Source: Hysterangium stoloniferum
Lineage: Eukaryota; Basidiomycota; Agaricomycetes; Hysterangiales; Hysterangiaceae
NCBI GenBank assembly: GCA_015178975.1
Contig: WHVD01000188.1
Location: 1-64,000, forward strand
Reading direction: 5' to 3'
DNA length: 64,000 nt
The notes under the pieces are model-generated. The model saw only the letters and a program-made list of their open reading frames with translations. It did no database searches and was not told where the DNA came from. This document shows, one piece after another, positions 13,093-23,374 of this stretch (within the stretch, counting starts at the first letter, position 1; each line of letters opens with the position of its first letter). A program made the translations under genes and the position numbers.

Positions 13093-13740
13093 AATTCACT
13101 TCCTATTTTGTACCCTCGTCGGTGCACCAAAGCTATGCAATTCGAGGAGGAGAATTTCAGTCCTGTCATTATGTCGACGTTCGTACAGGCCTATGCCAGT
13201 CGAGGAGGAGAATCTAGTCCTACATTATGCGACTCAGAAAGCTTGTCTGGCCGATGACTACTACAGCTTTCATGACCCAACAAAGCAGATAAAAAAGGGG
13301 AAAACTCGACTTTTATTATCACGACTATTTCATGGCATATCAAGTCCTACAACTAAAGTTATCATTTTTTTTGGGGGGCAGCATTCAGGCTTACTAGTTT
13401 CGAAAAAGAATGGACTGGAGAGTTCGAAGTGGATCATGGCCAGCTACCATTCACGACTCGAATTCACTTTCAATTCCGATCACAACCACCCCCGCAGCAC
13501 ATTGGATCCTATGTATCACAATCTCACTTTCCAAAGTGTGGTGGCAATTTTCCCAAATTTATTATCATCCATTCCATTATCTCGACTTCCTTTGACATTC
13601 ACATCTCACTCAATATACTGCAGCAAACCATCCATGACCGACATATTCACAAAGGCCCTGGAAGGTCCACAATCTGTGGGACTACGAAGACTACTTGGTC
13701 TACAATAAGACAGCGGTAGAAAAGCATCGGTGAGGAGGAG

Positions 13741-13771
13741 TGTTGGAAGGTGAAGAAAACACCTTCCAACA
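13741..13771 (+). repeat. Perfect 12-base hairpin at the start of a Copia LTR
   Basis: TGTTGGAAGGTG (13741-13752) and CACCTTCCAACA (13760-13771) are exact reverse complements around a 7-base loop. It directly follows GGTGAGGAGGAG, so the first 31 bases of the LTR form a stem-loop ending in ACA. It could instead be a very short remnant carrying both LTR termini. Confidence 0.7.
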
Positions 13772-13816
13772 TCGTCCACACCCAAGCCCCCTCCTGCACC
13801 ATGGACCACACCACCC

Positions 13817-14120
13817 TCCTGCACATGTAAGGTATCAGCATTATCTCATAAAGTTCTCTTAATTTTCTTTGAATTATTTGATATTTTCTCAAATTTATTG
13901 TATTTTTATTATATTCTATTGTGAAATATAAAGCCTAGTTCCTTTTAACTTCACATAATAATAGCATATATGAGCTCATATAATGCTATTATATCTTAGT
14001 TAATTTATTATAATTTTTAACTAATTATTTATATTTTATTTACTTAGTTATTGCTTTTTGGCACATTGTTTGCTCTAATGTATGCATTTTTGGAGTCATG
14101 TGACCTATTAGATAAGCCTC
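13817..14120 (+). repeat. Right arm of the ~300-base inverted repeat
   Basis: Partner of 11967-12262. It lies inside the LTR that begins at 13741, which supports an LTR origin for both arms. Similarity stops at AAGCCTCTG on this side. Confidence 0.65.
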
Positions 14121-14159
14121 TGACCTCAGGATATCATTCAGTCACTGTAATGTATTCAG

Positions 14160-14290
14160 TACAGTTCAAGGAAAAGGCATAAGAAGTTTTTCTTTGAGAA
14201 GAGTGATAAAAGGAGTGCCATCAAGCCATCTAAGGAGTGCTGGATTTGTGGAAGTCTAGAACATTTTAAGATTGATTGTCCACTGTAAGA
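14160..14290 (+). mobile_element. Gag zinc-knuckle remnant
   Basis: The segment 14238-14279 reads CWICGSLEHFKIDC, a C-x2-C-x4-H-x4-C retroviral-type knuckle, preceded by a lysine- and serine-rich stretch. It is a small isolated piece of an LTR element gag, and a fossil. Confidence 0.6.
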
Positions 14291-14435
14291 CTAGTATCTG
14301 CCACATGTACAGACAGACACTAGAATGAGTGATGGGGAGTAAAACCACTACTGTATTGAAATACACATGTATGTATATAATATATATGTACTAGTGGAGA
14401 ACAATGGGATGTAAGCAACAATGGGATGTGGACAA

Positions 14436-15170
14436 CTGTTACGACCGGAATTCCAGCGGGACTCCTGGGCACTAACTTATATGCACCCACACCCTATACA
14501 CACCAATTGTCAGTTTACTGGAATTCCTGCCGGACTCCATATGTCAGACTTGTCCACATTTGACTTCATTCCTTCATGTATCAGTCACTGGAATACCTGC
14601 CAGACTCCATCCCTGTCTATCTCCGACCCTGTCCCACACATCAGTCACCAAACCCCACTCGGAAAACCTGTCAGCCCTCTAACTGAGCCCCATTCCCAGT
14701 ATAGTCAAATGTGTAAGAATATGCAACAGGATTTCATGTGGGTGAGGGGATGACAAAGTCCCTACTGAAATACATGTGATGACTAAGCTACTGTACAGTA
14801 CTAAATACCCAAGTGTAGTCAGACTGTACATGAGCACTCTCAACAGCTTGCAATATTCTAACAAAATGACCTGTCACAATTCAGACTCCGCTCCCGCTCC
14901 ATTCCCATTATGGTTTTATGACCTGTCATGATTCGGACTCCACTCCATTCCATCCTGTTCCTAACACCAAGTTTGGTGTTTATTTATCTCATTTTATGTT
15001 TGTTAGTTTTGTTTTCATTTTTACTGGATTTGGTATGTTATTCATTCCAGAGTCTATATAGTCTGGCAGATGTTGTACATACAATCCAGTCAGAAAATCA
15101 GCTTTGATTCTCCCCAGTAATCTAGTATATTTTCTGCTCTAAATTCCTCTTTGAATCACGCTGCTTTTAC
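14436..15170 (+). repeat. Probable LTR of a Gypsy fragment, with internal 72-base repeats
   Basis: It starts TGTTACGACCGG. Three copies of (G)GAAT(T/A)CC(A/T)GC(G/C)(G/A)GACTCC lie at about 14449, 14520 and 14590, about 70 bases apart. Further on, GACCTGTCA(C/T)(A/G)ATTC(A/G)GACTCC occurs twice (about 14869 and 14920). The right boundary is a guess based on the gag-like region that follows. Confidence 0.35.
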
Positions 15171-15372
15171 TAGTCAGAGGCCACAGGCTCCGATGCATCT
15201 ATCACTCAACCTCTGACTTATCTATCTCGACTCCCCGACCTCTCGACCCACGAGCCCTGCCCAGACTCCCCAGGATTCCCATCTGCCCATTTGAAATTGC
15301 ACAAGACAATCTCATGAGGGTGCAGCCTATAAGCTGAAGCCAAGTCCTACTGGGTTTCTCTGGAAACCCTCC

Positions 15373-16515
15373 GTGTATGCACCCTTAACAACAACAATGG
15401 ACCTAACTATTACCAAATTGCAGTGTAGGGTCTTTACACTGCACATGGGCAAGATTTCTCACTATGTCTCAATCAACAAGTGCACTGCACAGACTCCTAA
15501 CAAAGAGGCAGCCAATCAAAGGTTGTATGAAGCAGTTCACAGACTAAGCATACAAGGTCAAGTAAATAACATTGATAACAAATCAATTTTTGTTCTCACC
15601 TATACATACTTCTTGACCAGAGAACTACCTTACACTGAAACAAAGAGAAATTCAGATTAAACAATGCATTCAGAGGTGTATATATCTATAACCTATGAGG
15701 ACTTCATTGAGAAAGGAGATTGGTAAGAACCTCATTGTCAGTACCACAAAGGTCTGACTGACACCCAAGAACCTCTAGGGATCAGGTTTCCTATCAAGGA
15801 CATTGCCAATGAAAGTATATTTTTTAACCAATCCAGACCTGCAGACAAGAAATATTCAGCAGAAGGGATGAGAAATGGATCGGAGGAAGAGACTTTTCCC
15901 CTTTGACCTTAGACAACTTCCTACCATAATGTTTTGTGAGTATTCTGAACCAGAGAAGACAAGGAATCTCTCATGGACAGTCCCTTGCAGGTGTCAACCA
16001 GCAGGATAGGACATAGAAATGCTCAACTAGCTATGCAAAAGGAGGGGAAAGGGCCCAGAATTCAACACCCTCAGTGTAGCAAGTTGATGAATAATGATAC
16101 AACCATTGTACATTGGAAGTGAGAAACCATTGGTGTGATCCACAATGCTAACAAAAGGGCCCAAAAACCACGACCATGTGTTGAAAGAGAAACCATGCAG
16201 TCCACCACTACTAAAATTGCCCACTTGATAGAAAGCCTTTCTGAGTTGGAAGAGGAACAAATCCTCAGCCCTGAACCACCTCTCGTTCGTTCTGAAGATG
16301 AGCATGTCAATGACTTCCACCCTGCAGGTCTGAAAACCTCGAAGTCACTTTTATAGAAAAGCTATCTTTGGATGACTTACAAAACCTAGTCAATCTAGGA
16401 CCAGGTATCCCCCTCCAGATTGTGCCTTCTTAACCACTTAGACCAAGTACTACAAGCCATATCCTCTGCAGGCATCCCACTCAGACTCAGACTCAGACTC
16501 AGACTCAGATTGACC
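15373..16515 (+). mobile_element. Gypsy fragment related to the 3-9 kb element
   Basis: The piece at 16186-16350 (TKIAHLIESLSELEEE and DFHPAGLKTS) matches the region at 5530-5680 of the 3-9 kb element (TKIAHLVESLSRMEEE and DFNPPGPKTS). A following piece (LDQVLQAISSAGIPL) matches the RT region near 6370, so the fragment is internally deleted as well as broken. It is old. Confidence 0.6.
16479..16509 (+). repeat. Microsatellite (ACTCAG)n
   Basis: About five tandem copies of the hexamer ACTCAG, located where the preceding Gypsy fragment is broken off. Confidence 0.85.
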
Positions 16516-16559
16516 ACATCCAAAACTATGGATAAGGACTACTATGGATACATGTGGGT

Positions 16560-16890
16560 ACTTAGGGTTCCGAACGCCACAGCCAATATCTATAACTCAC
16601 GGCGACCACAAAATGCGCTGGCATAACTAAATTGTAAACATAAGATGAAGTTTAGGGACTATCCATCGATTCTGACCTATTGCAGAAGCTCGCGCGTGGC
16701 GTTCGCCCAAAAGCCACTAGTTCACCATTAACACAATCTAGTGAGCCTTCCTTATCACTAAATCTTCTGAAGGTTTTATTGATGCTGTGTCACCTGAGGC
16801 GTCATCAAAGGAAGATGATTACGCATTTCTTGCCACAGGTCTATATTCAAAGTGGCAAGTCCGATTTGGGCGACATACACTTTTTGTTGC
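16560..16890 (+). repeat. Block shared with 44466-44730: promoter and first codons of the next gene
   Basis: Shared phrases in the same order include GGCTATCCATCGATTC (here GGACTATCC), CGCGCGTGGCGTTC, AGCCACTA(G/A)TTCAC, GATTACGCATTTCTTGCCACAGGTC and ATTCAAAGTGG. The block spans the presumed promoter and start codon (16782) of the following gene, and then similarity ends. It is a direct repeat 28 kb apart. Confidence 0.7.
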
Positions 16891-19800
16891 CTATTATATT
16901 GTTACTCGTGCTATTGTATCATCCAGCTATGTTGCGGCGGCTCGCAAGCATTTCTTCTATCCCCCTATTACGCCTTGGTCGTCCCAAGCTTAGAAGCCGG
17001 TGAGTCATTTATTACAGCCACCTACAGTCGCATATCTGAAGAACAGTGACGTATTTATCTAGGCATGTAGCGGCGTTTAGAACACTTGTTGTGTATACAG
17101 GCTTGCTACTACTCATTGTGGGAGTCGTTGCCGTCATCCTGCTGTCTTGGCTTCGAAGACTGCTCTCAACCCTTGCCCCGTCCCCGAACTCACAATCACA
17201 CCCACCCTCTATTCCGTCATCTCCACTCCCAGCCTCGTCTGCCCCCATAACTGCACCCGCATCGTCCTCCGGGCTATGTCCCTTGGCGCGGCCCACCCCA
17301 CCCAGCTTCAGCCGGATGGATTTGGAAACCAAAGACCAAGATAGGCTCGCTCGGGATTTCATCATAGATGATGACGTCCAATCGAGTGTTCAAGCTGCAA
17401 CTGGTCGCGCACCCACTGTAGACGAGGGTGATGACCGCGGTGAGGCAATCCAAGTCGGTCACTCAGATGTGAAGAACCAGGAAGCGGAAGCGACGAAAGG
17501 TATTGACGGCACCGGGCAGGTAAGATCAGATGGTGGGGTGTTAGGTTCATTCAGGAACGCTTGTCTTGAATATATCTACTTACCTTACAGTAAAACAACA
17601 AGATATACCTCTCCCCACCCTTCCCCAGCGCTACATAATCGGTAACAACACGGCACATTCCGGTTTGTTTCCTATATTTATTAATGGTATTATTAAAATA
17701 CTCAATGCCAATATCGCTCCCACCCAAGAAGATGGTCCAGAGTTCAGTGACAGCAATCATCCCGCCACGCCCAAAAAGGTTCTTGTTGATATCAGCATAC
17801 AAACAGATCACCCCACATCCGCCCCAAGCCATCTGCACTTGGTAAACGACCTATTGCGAACATCCTCGACTTCATGGAACGTGCTGTACCGGAACAATCG
17901 CAACTTCCCAGTGATAAGGATCTCCATGTCATGGCCTTTGGTACGTTTTAAAGCATTCCTTTGTGAGATTTCTGGGATGAAAAGCTGAACGCATGCCCAA
18001 CGCAGGTACGTCTGAGACACTTCCGGAAATGCCCCCAACAGTTCCCTGCATTCACGATGTGCCATGTGAAGTCGATTCATCGTTTGCGAGCACTGATGCT
18101 ACCTTAGTGAACATTGAAGAGATGGATGATCAGACAGTCGGAGAAGGTGATGGGCTACTTATCTCTTAGCCTTTGTCATTGTGGAGATTAACCCTTATGA
18201 AATTTAGGATCAAAGTCTGTACCAGTTGGTATCACAGAGCATCCGACAACGTAAGTTATACTCTATTTATCCGAATAAAATGATATAACAGAGTATTTGT
18301 ACAGCGGTGACGATAAGGAAAAAGGTGAGCTAATGAAAATTTGCTTCATATATGAACTTGGAAACAAAATGCACCTCTTTTTAGACAAGTCCTTTCATGG
18401 AGACCTGCCTTCGCCCTGGACACCTCAGTATGCGTCTGGTCACTAGCTATCCTTGTAATCAGGTTTAAAATGTGTTGTGCAGATATCTGGATGAGGATTA
18501 ACTAGATGGAATTTTGCGTTACACCGGACGCACCGTTTATCGTGTCGTTGCCCTTCCGCCAATATTTACCTGGGGCGAAGGAAGTACATAGGACGACCAT
18601 GCCGCCATAGCGACAGAGATCTTCAACATTTTAGTTGGTTCTTAATATGTGAACAAAATCCCAGATATATGCCAATCACTTATGGATATGAGTCTGGGGC
18701 TCCAGTATTCACCACAGATCGCAACACGCCCACAGTTGTGAGTCCCATCTTATTAAAGTCTTAATTCTCATTGAATATTGGTTGCAGGCATCTCAGTCTC
18801 GAGCAGATATCTGCAATAAAAGTATGGAGGGAACGCCAACCGCGCCCTTATATCTTAGTGCTGCCCCCTTTGCCTGGTGATTTCATCTTCTCCGAAGAAA
18901 GTGGAATAAAACAGCCCGAGTTTCAATTCAAGACGATCACGGATGAATTTGGCGAGGTAATTACGACTAGAATGGGAAGCAAGTATCTTCCTGCTGTCGC
19001 TGAAAAGTTTCACGCTGCATGGAGGAACACCGATGACCGTATCACTCCCAAGCAAGTGACGTCGGAAGCTGGTTCATTTATTCCAGAATCGCCGGAGTCT
19101 GCTATTGATCTGATGGACAATTGCAATATCTCACTTGACAGTGCTAGAGACCCGTCGGAAGCCATGGATGTGTTGGCGGGAAATTCTGTAAGTGAAGGTT
19201 CATTGGACTGTAAGTCAACTTGAGACTAATTGACCGAACAATAGCTTGATTTACAGGTAGCTCCAACTACAAGGGAAGCAAGTCTTTCCATAGTCGAGCG
19301 AAAACAAGAGCAGCAAAGCCTTGATATGCTTCCAGAAGTTGATCTTAAGCCAGCCCACACTGAAGAAAAAGTCATTGTGTGAGTTCCCTTCGTATACAAA
19401 TCGTTTAGTTAGTGTCTTATGTCATTTAACAGCATTGAAGATGTGGTTCCAGCCGCGAACGTGTTCATAAATTGCTCTGTGAATTGTGTGAGTGAAGGCT
19501 TATATAATTCTTTGTTGATATGGCACAAATTGACGAATAACATATCGTTTTACAGGTTGGCTCGAATCTGACGAGCGAGGTGAATCTTCCGGCCAGCAAG
19601 GAAACCGAAGAACAGAGGGAAGTGGACATTCTTCAAAACGTCGTTCTTGAGCAAGCCGAGGGAGTAGATATGCTAAAAAACAACTATGCGCCTGTACCCG
19701 CCAAAGAAGGATCTATGACGGATTCGTTTGTGGGTGCGGCCGTGGCCTCGACCGTTTCCGCAAGTCCAACAGTGGGACATACCAACATAGGCCCAGAATT

Positions 19801-20692
19801 TGGGGGTGATGATGGATCTGTTGCGTAAATGTGATTTCTTTCTGAATCGTTCATCTAGCGCCTTATCGCATTTGGAAGTCTTAGAACGCTTCCTGGAGCC
19901 ATGAATGAGTTCATGGACATCATCGGGAGGAATGTTGTAAGTGTAGGTTCATCGGACTATAGGGTACCATAATAATAATAATCTGAAACATCCCTATAGG
20001 TGGCCCAAAACCCGCCGAGCGAACCAAGTCTTTCTGTAGTCGAACAAACAGAAGAGAAACAAAGCCGTGGGATGCCTCCAGAAAGTTATGATCCCATGCT
20101 GGAATATACCGCGGCGTGAGTGTTCCTTGTATTCGAGTCTTTAGATACAGTCCATATACTCATTGACAGCGTTCAAAATATGTGGGCAATGGTGAACATA
20201 TCAATGAATCGTTCTGGGGATTCGGTAAGTCATGGCTTATGGCATTGTCCGTTGATGGATTACTGATTGACGGGATAACAACTCACTTTACAGGTTGGCC
20301 CGGATCTTCCGGCAGGGAGGGACACTGAAGACCAGCAAGGCGCGGAGATCTCTCCTAGTGCCGTTCTCCGGCCAGCTGAAACTGAAGAGATCCCTGAAGA
20401 AGGGGAGAAGGCCGAGGAACAGTCGGGAGTCGATGAGCCAGTTTCCGAACAGGCAGCGGCTGAACCGGCGACGAGCGACGGCAAGAAGAAAAAGAAAAAG
20501 AAGAAGAAAAAGAAAGCTGCCGTTTCTGACGGAGGACCCGCGATGGATATTCCTGACAATGGAGAGCCCCACCCATTGGCTCAGGCTGTGGTCGCGCCGC
20601 CCCCATCCCCGCCGTGCCACTTGCGCCCGAGCGTTCTCGGGACGAAACCTCACCTATACAAACTCAGCGGAAAATTTTGCCGTTATCTATGA
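16782..20692 (+). CDS. Multi-exon gene: two-TM, acidic, repeat-containing protein (unrecognised; possibly decayed)
   Basis: I do not recognise the family. Exon 1 (16782-16999) carries a hydrophobic helix (IHFLLPIILLLVLLY). Intron 17000-17062 is GTGAGT..CTAG. Exon 2 (17063-17519) carries a second helix (VYTGLLLLIVGVVAVILL), then a Pro/Ser-rich and an acidic stretch, suggesting a membrane-anchored protein with a long disordered tail. About a dozen further GT..AG introns of 50-70 bases follow. A coherent domain-like part lies at 18780-19060 (ILVLPPLPGDFIF, EFQFKTITDEFGE). The last exon (from about 20294) is Glu-rich with a run of 11 Lys. Exon modules at 19.16-19.6 kb recur at 19.91-20.3 kb. Around 18480-18650 the best frame has in-frame stops and the join at 18770 does not keep phase, so this may be a pseudogene or mis-spliced in my model. 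Confidence 0.45.
19161..20300 (+). repeat. Intragenic tandem duplication of a multi-exon cassette (~750-base period)
   Basis: The donor GTAAGTGAAGGTTCATTGGA at 19188 recurs as GTAAGTGTAGGTTCATCGGA at 19937. The next exon (AGCAAGTCTTTCCATAGTCGA, then ATGCTTCCAGAAGTTGATC) recurs as AACCAAGTCTTTCTGTAGTCGA and ATGCCTCCAGAAAGTTATGATC. The exon that starts GTTGGCTCGAATCTGAC (about 19556) recurs as GTTGGCCCGGATCTTCC (about 20294). Exons, introns and their order are conserved between the two units. Confidence 0.75.
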
Positions 20693-20946
20693 GGAGGAAA
20701 GTGGGATGAGACGGGCCTGAACCTTTTTATTTTATTTTTTTATTCTCGTTTCCCCACTACTTTTTATATTTGTTCAACATTTTCATTTTTTTCGCATTTC
20801 TTTTTCTTTTTTGTAATTGCGGGGCTCTGAAGGCTGACATTGTCATCTTTGAGGATACGGTTAGCCTCTTTTCGCCATCGCGACTCCTTATTGCAACATT
20901 GACGCTGCATTGCCTAGCTTGGTGTGAAGTCGGTAAGTCTGATAGT

Positions 20947-22528
20947 ATGGGATCACATGTTGCGGACCGTATGGGCAACCATGGGGATGACGCGTTTACT
21001 GGACTCGCAAATGTAAGCCCCCAATACATTATCTTCATGCATTTCCTTGATCATGTTGCTCTTTATTTTTTCTTAGAAAGGTCAAATGCATGGAATGTTC
21101 GCAAAAGGAATCACAGCGCCAAGTGAAATAGTCCACACTGGCTGCTGTAGGTACAGAATTATGTTAATCGTACTAGTTCTAACACAGATTATTACTCCAG
21201 GCCAGAGGTTCACGACGACAGCGATTGTTCGCTATACAACATGTAGTCAAGGCGGCTGAAATACACCATTTAATACTATGTAAGTTTGTCCCCCACACGA
21301 CACATGTCATATGGACTAATAATCCTACACTCCCTGTATTTGACCGCAGTGCTCTAAAGGCTCCGGTCGTCCCGGTTCTAACTTCCTTCTTAGATTCTGT
21401 AGGTCTCGGCTTGGCATCTGCGACATATTTAGCATTCTTCGGCCAAGTCAATAGTGAGGCTACTCGGGTCTTACCTTGATGTGTATTATTCTGACATTTT
21501 ACATAGGTATCGACATCACTACACCTTATCAGCTCGGACGACATCGATTCCTTGAAACGATACAACTGTGAGTTGATGATTGTTAATTGTCACTGGGGCC
21601 GACTCTTGCTTACACTCACCGCTAGCCATCGCATCCGACCAAATTATTTGCCATCCAGTCTTGATTCCTCTATGGGTTCCCGGATGCTACGCTTCGGGAC
21701 TTTCTTGTGAGAAGCCATTGTTTTTTACTTTACCTGCCACTGAACTCCGTCCAGACTATCTGACGCAATTACTGATTTCATTACCCTTACAGCGTATACC
21801 TCAAAGAACTGACAACGTACTATCAACCAAAGTACCTCTCGCAGAGCCCAAGGAGCCCCTCATATCTTTCTTGTTCATGTGTCGTTTTATATGTTCTTTT
21901 TGGTCTCTAAGTTCTACGTTCTGCTTCTGCCGTTGCCTTTTGCCCCTTGTGTTTATTCTGCACTGTATAGTTTGTATATTACCAACATTAACGCTCCAGG
22001 CTCGACCTATCTCACTTATATTCAGCATACTAAGATATTCGGTTTTGAGCAGTTGCGAATCATTAATTCACTCTTCTAGTATTGACAGACCTTCGCTAAG
22101 CCCCCGTTAGTAGCTTCGCTATTGAAGCCGGATATCCTTTGGTCCTCTGCAGCGGAAAATATATTCATCGCCACTTTAGCGTGCACTACAAAATTCATAG
22201 CGCAACCAAACAATTCAATCTATTGCGTGCATATCGTCGTGCCCAATCGATAAGGGCGACTAGCAATAGTCGCCTTGGTTCGATCAGAGCGCATTCAAGG
22301 AACATGTAAGTATAGGTCTCTTGCGTGATGGCATGGCGTGCCCTTGGGGACAAAAAGCATTGCAACGCATACGGTGAATTCAAGTCCACAGTGACTTGCT
22401 ATGACCGCAACTTGAACTATCCCACCGTGCGAAGCGACCGCCGGAACCTGGACCGACATGTTCTCCGCGACGACGACGGCTACTCCTGCTTCATAGACCT
22501 TTCGTCCAGTAATACAATCAATTTCTAA
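20947..22528 (+). CDS. Probable multi-exon gene, unrecognised, exon joins uncertain
   Basis: From the ATG at 20947 a series of short exons is delimited by good splice signals: GTAAGC..TTAG (about 21014-21076), GTACAG..ACAG (about 21148-21187), GTAAGT..GCAG (about 21281-21349) and GTGAGT..CTAG (about 21569-21627). Coding-like pieces include SFLDSVGLGLASATYLAFFG (about 21390-21450), DITTPYQLGRHRFLETIQL (about 21510-21568) and VYLKELTTYYQPKYLSQ (about 21795). The last exon candidate (about 22371-22528) ends SCFIDLSSSNTINF and a stop. At least one join (about 21349) breaks phase, so the gene may be decayed or my exon borders wrong. No function is proposed. Confidence 0.35.
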
Positions 22529-22552
22529 TAATTAATCACCATCGAGAACATC

Positions 22553-23044
22553 ATGGAGCACACCACGAACAGCACGCGTACCGACAAAAATGATTGTTGT
22601 TATTCTGTACTTTCATACTTCTCTTATCGTGAAGAAGCTGAGCAGCACCGACGACAACAGCAGAACCCTATCAGCCTCTCATTTCAATCCTCAACAATCC
22701 CATCACATCCCCACAGCCAAAATCGAATCCAAAGCCGAAATCCAAATCTAACCCAAACTCAATATCAACATCAAACTCAAACTCAAACTCATAATGAAAA
22801 TCAGGCCCTCCCACCATTCTTAAACGACCTCCGCACAGAGCTCCTTTAATCCTGTCACAAACACGCAACTCAATGCGCTTCACTGCACCATGAAATAGAC
22901 AAACTACTCTCTGATGCTGCTGCGCTTCTTGTTCAGGTTGCGGAAGTGGAGGAGAGAATAGATGAAGTGAGGAGGGGGACGGGGACGAATAGGGACGTAA
23001 TTGAAAGGGCTAGGAATGCGATATGCGGGAAGACGAGTCGTTGA
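22553..23044 (+). pseudogene. Short coiled-coil protein with one in-frame stop
   Basis: From the ATG at 22553 a frame of 164 codons runs to a stop at 23042-23044 with one TAA inside (22847-22849). The N-terminal half is rich in Gln, Asn, Ser and His with QTQ repeats. The C-terminal half reads HHEIDKLLSDAAALLVQVAE and continues as an amphipathic, charged helix, a clear coiled-coil pattern. Because the frame after the TAA is so protein-like, the stop is either a recent lesion, an error, or skipped by an intron I cannot see. It resembles small coiled-coil subunits of organelle-positioning or kinetochore complexes, but I cannot assign a family. Confidence 0.45.
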
Positions 23045-23374
23045 CAGTAAAAGGTATTGGCTTCTGTGTTGTTCCCCGCTTGTCTCTGTCCCTGGTCAAA
23101 CACTCGTCACTTGCACCTTTCATATCAATGTGGACTTAAGCTTTACATTTTCATCTTAATACCTGACCGATTCTACTCTGCATGACTGGATTGTGTGTTC
23201 GTGTACAGGTATCTTCCTGTCAACAATAGTTCAATCCATCAAGTACTGCGATGTGAAAACCAGCTTTTCAATAGATCATACCGATTCTCTTATGTCTAAT
23301 CAAACATGTCCAATTAACCGTGTATATTCTCCCCATGCATCGGTATCGTTTCTTTTCTCCAACCTGCCGTTCTG

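Larger units (their letters stand above)
12300..13740 (+). mobile_element. Copia-derived element, mostly non-coding, broken
   Basis: It shares long stretches with the Copia element at 31.6-42.4 kb. The block 12610-12860 (CCTCTTTCCAATGTCTGCTG onward) matches the two sides of the Gypsy insertion there. The 3' end (about 13630-13710) reads DIFTKAL...LRRLLGL, the end of a Copia RNase H domain. It is followed by the purine tract GGTGAGGAGGAG and an LTR start at 13741. Reverse transcriptase and integrase are absent, so this is a non-autonomous or deleted copy. It is a broken fossil. Confidence 0.6.

Noticed and set aside
16479-16509. Short regular repeat as a CRISPR-like array
   Set aside because: Hexamer microsatellite without spacers, in a eukaryotic genome.
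20295-20720. Arg-rich 141-residue plus frame at the end of the 16.8-kb gene
   Set aside because: It is the shifted reading of the Glu/Lys-rich last exon; the acidic frame connects in phase with the preceding exon better.
22255-22274. Perfect 8-bp stem with GCAA tetraloop, followed by a B-box-like GGTTCGATC
   Set aside because: No acceptor stem, D arm or A box around it, and the segment reads as protein in a plausible exon, so a tRNA or structured RNA is not supported.
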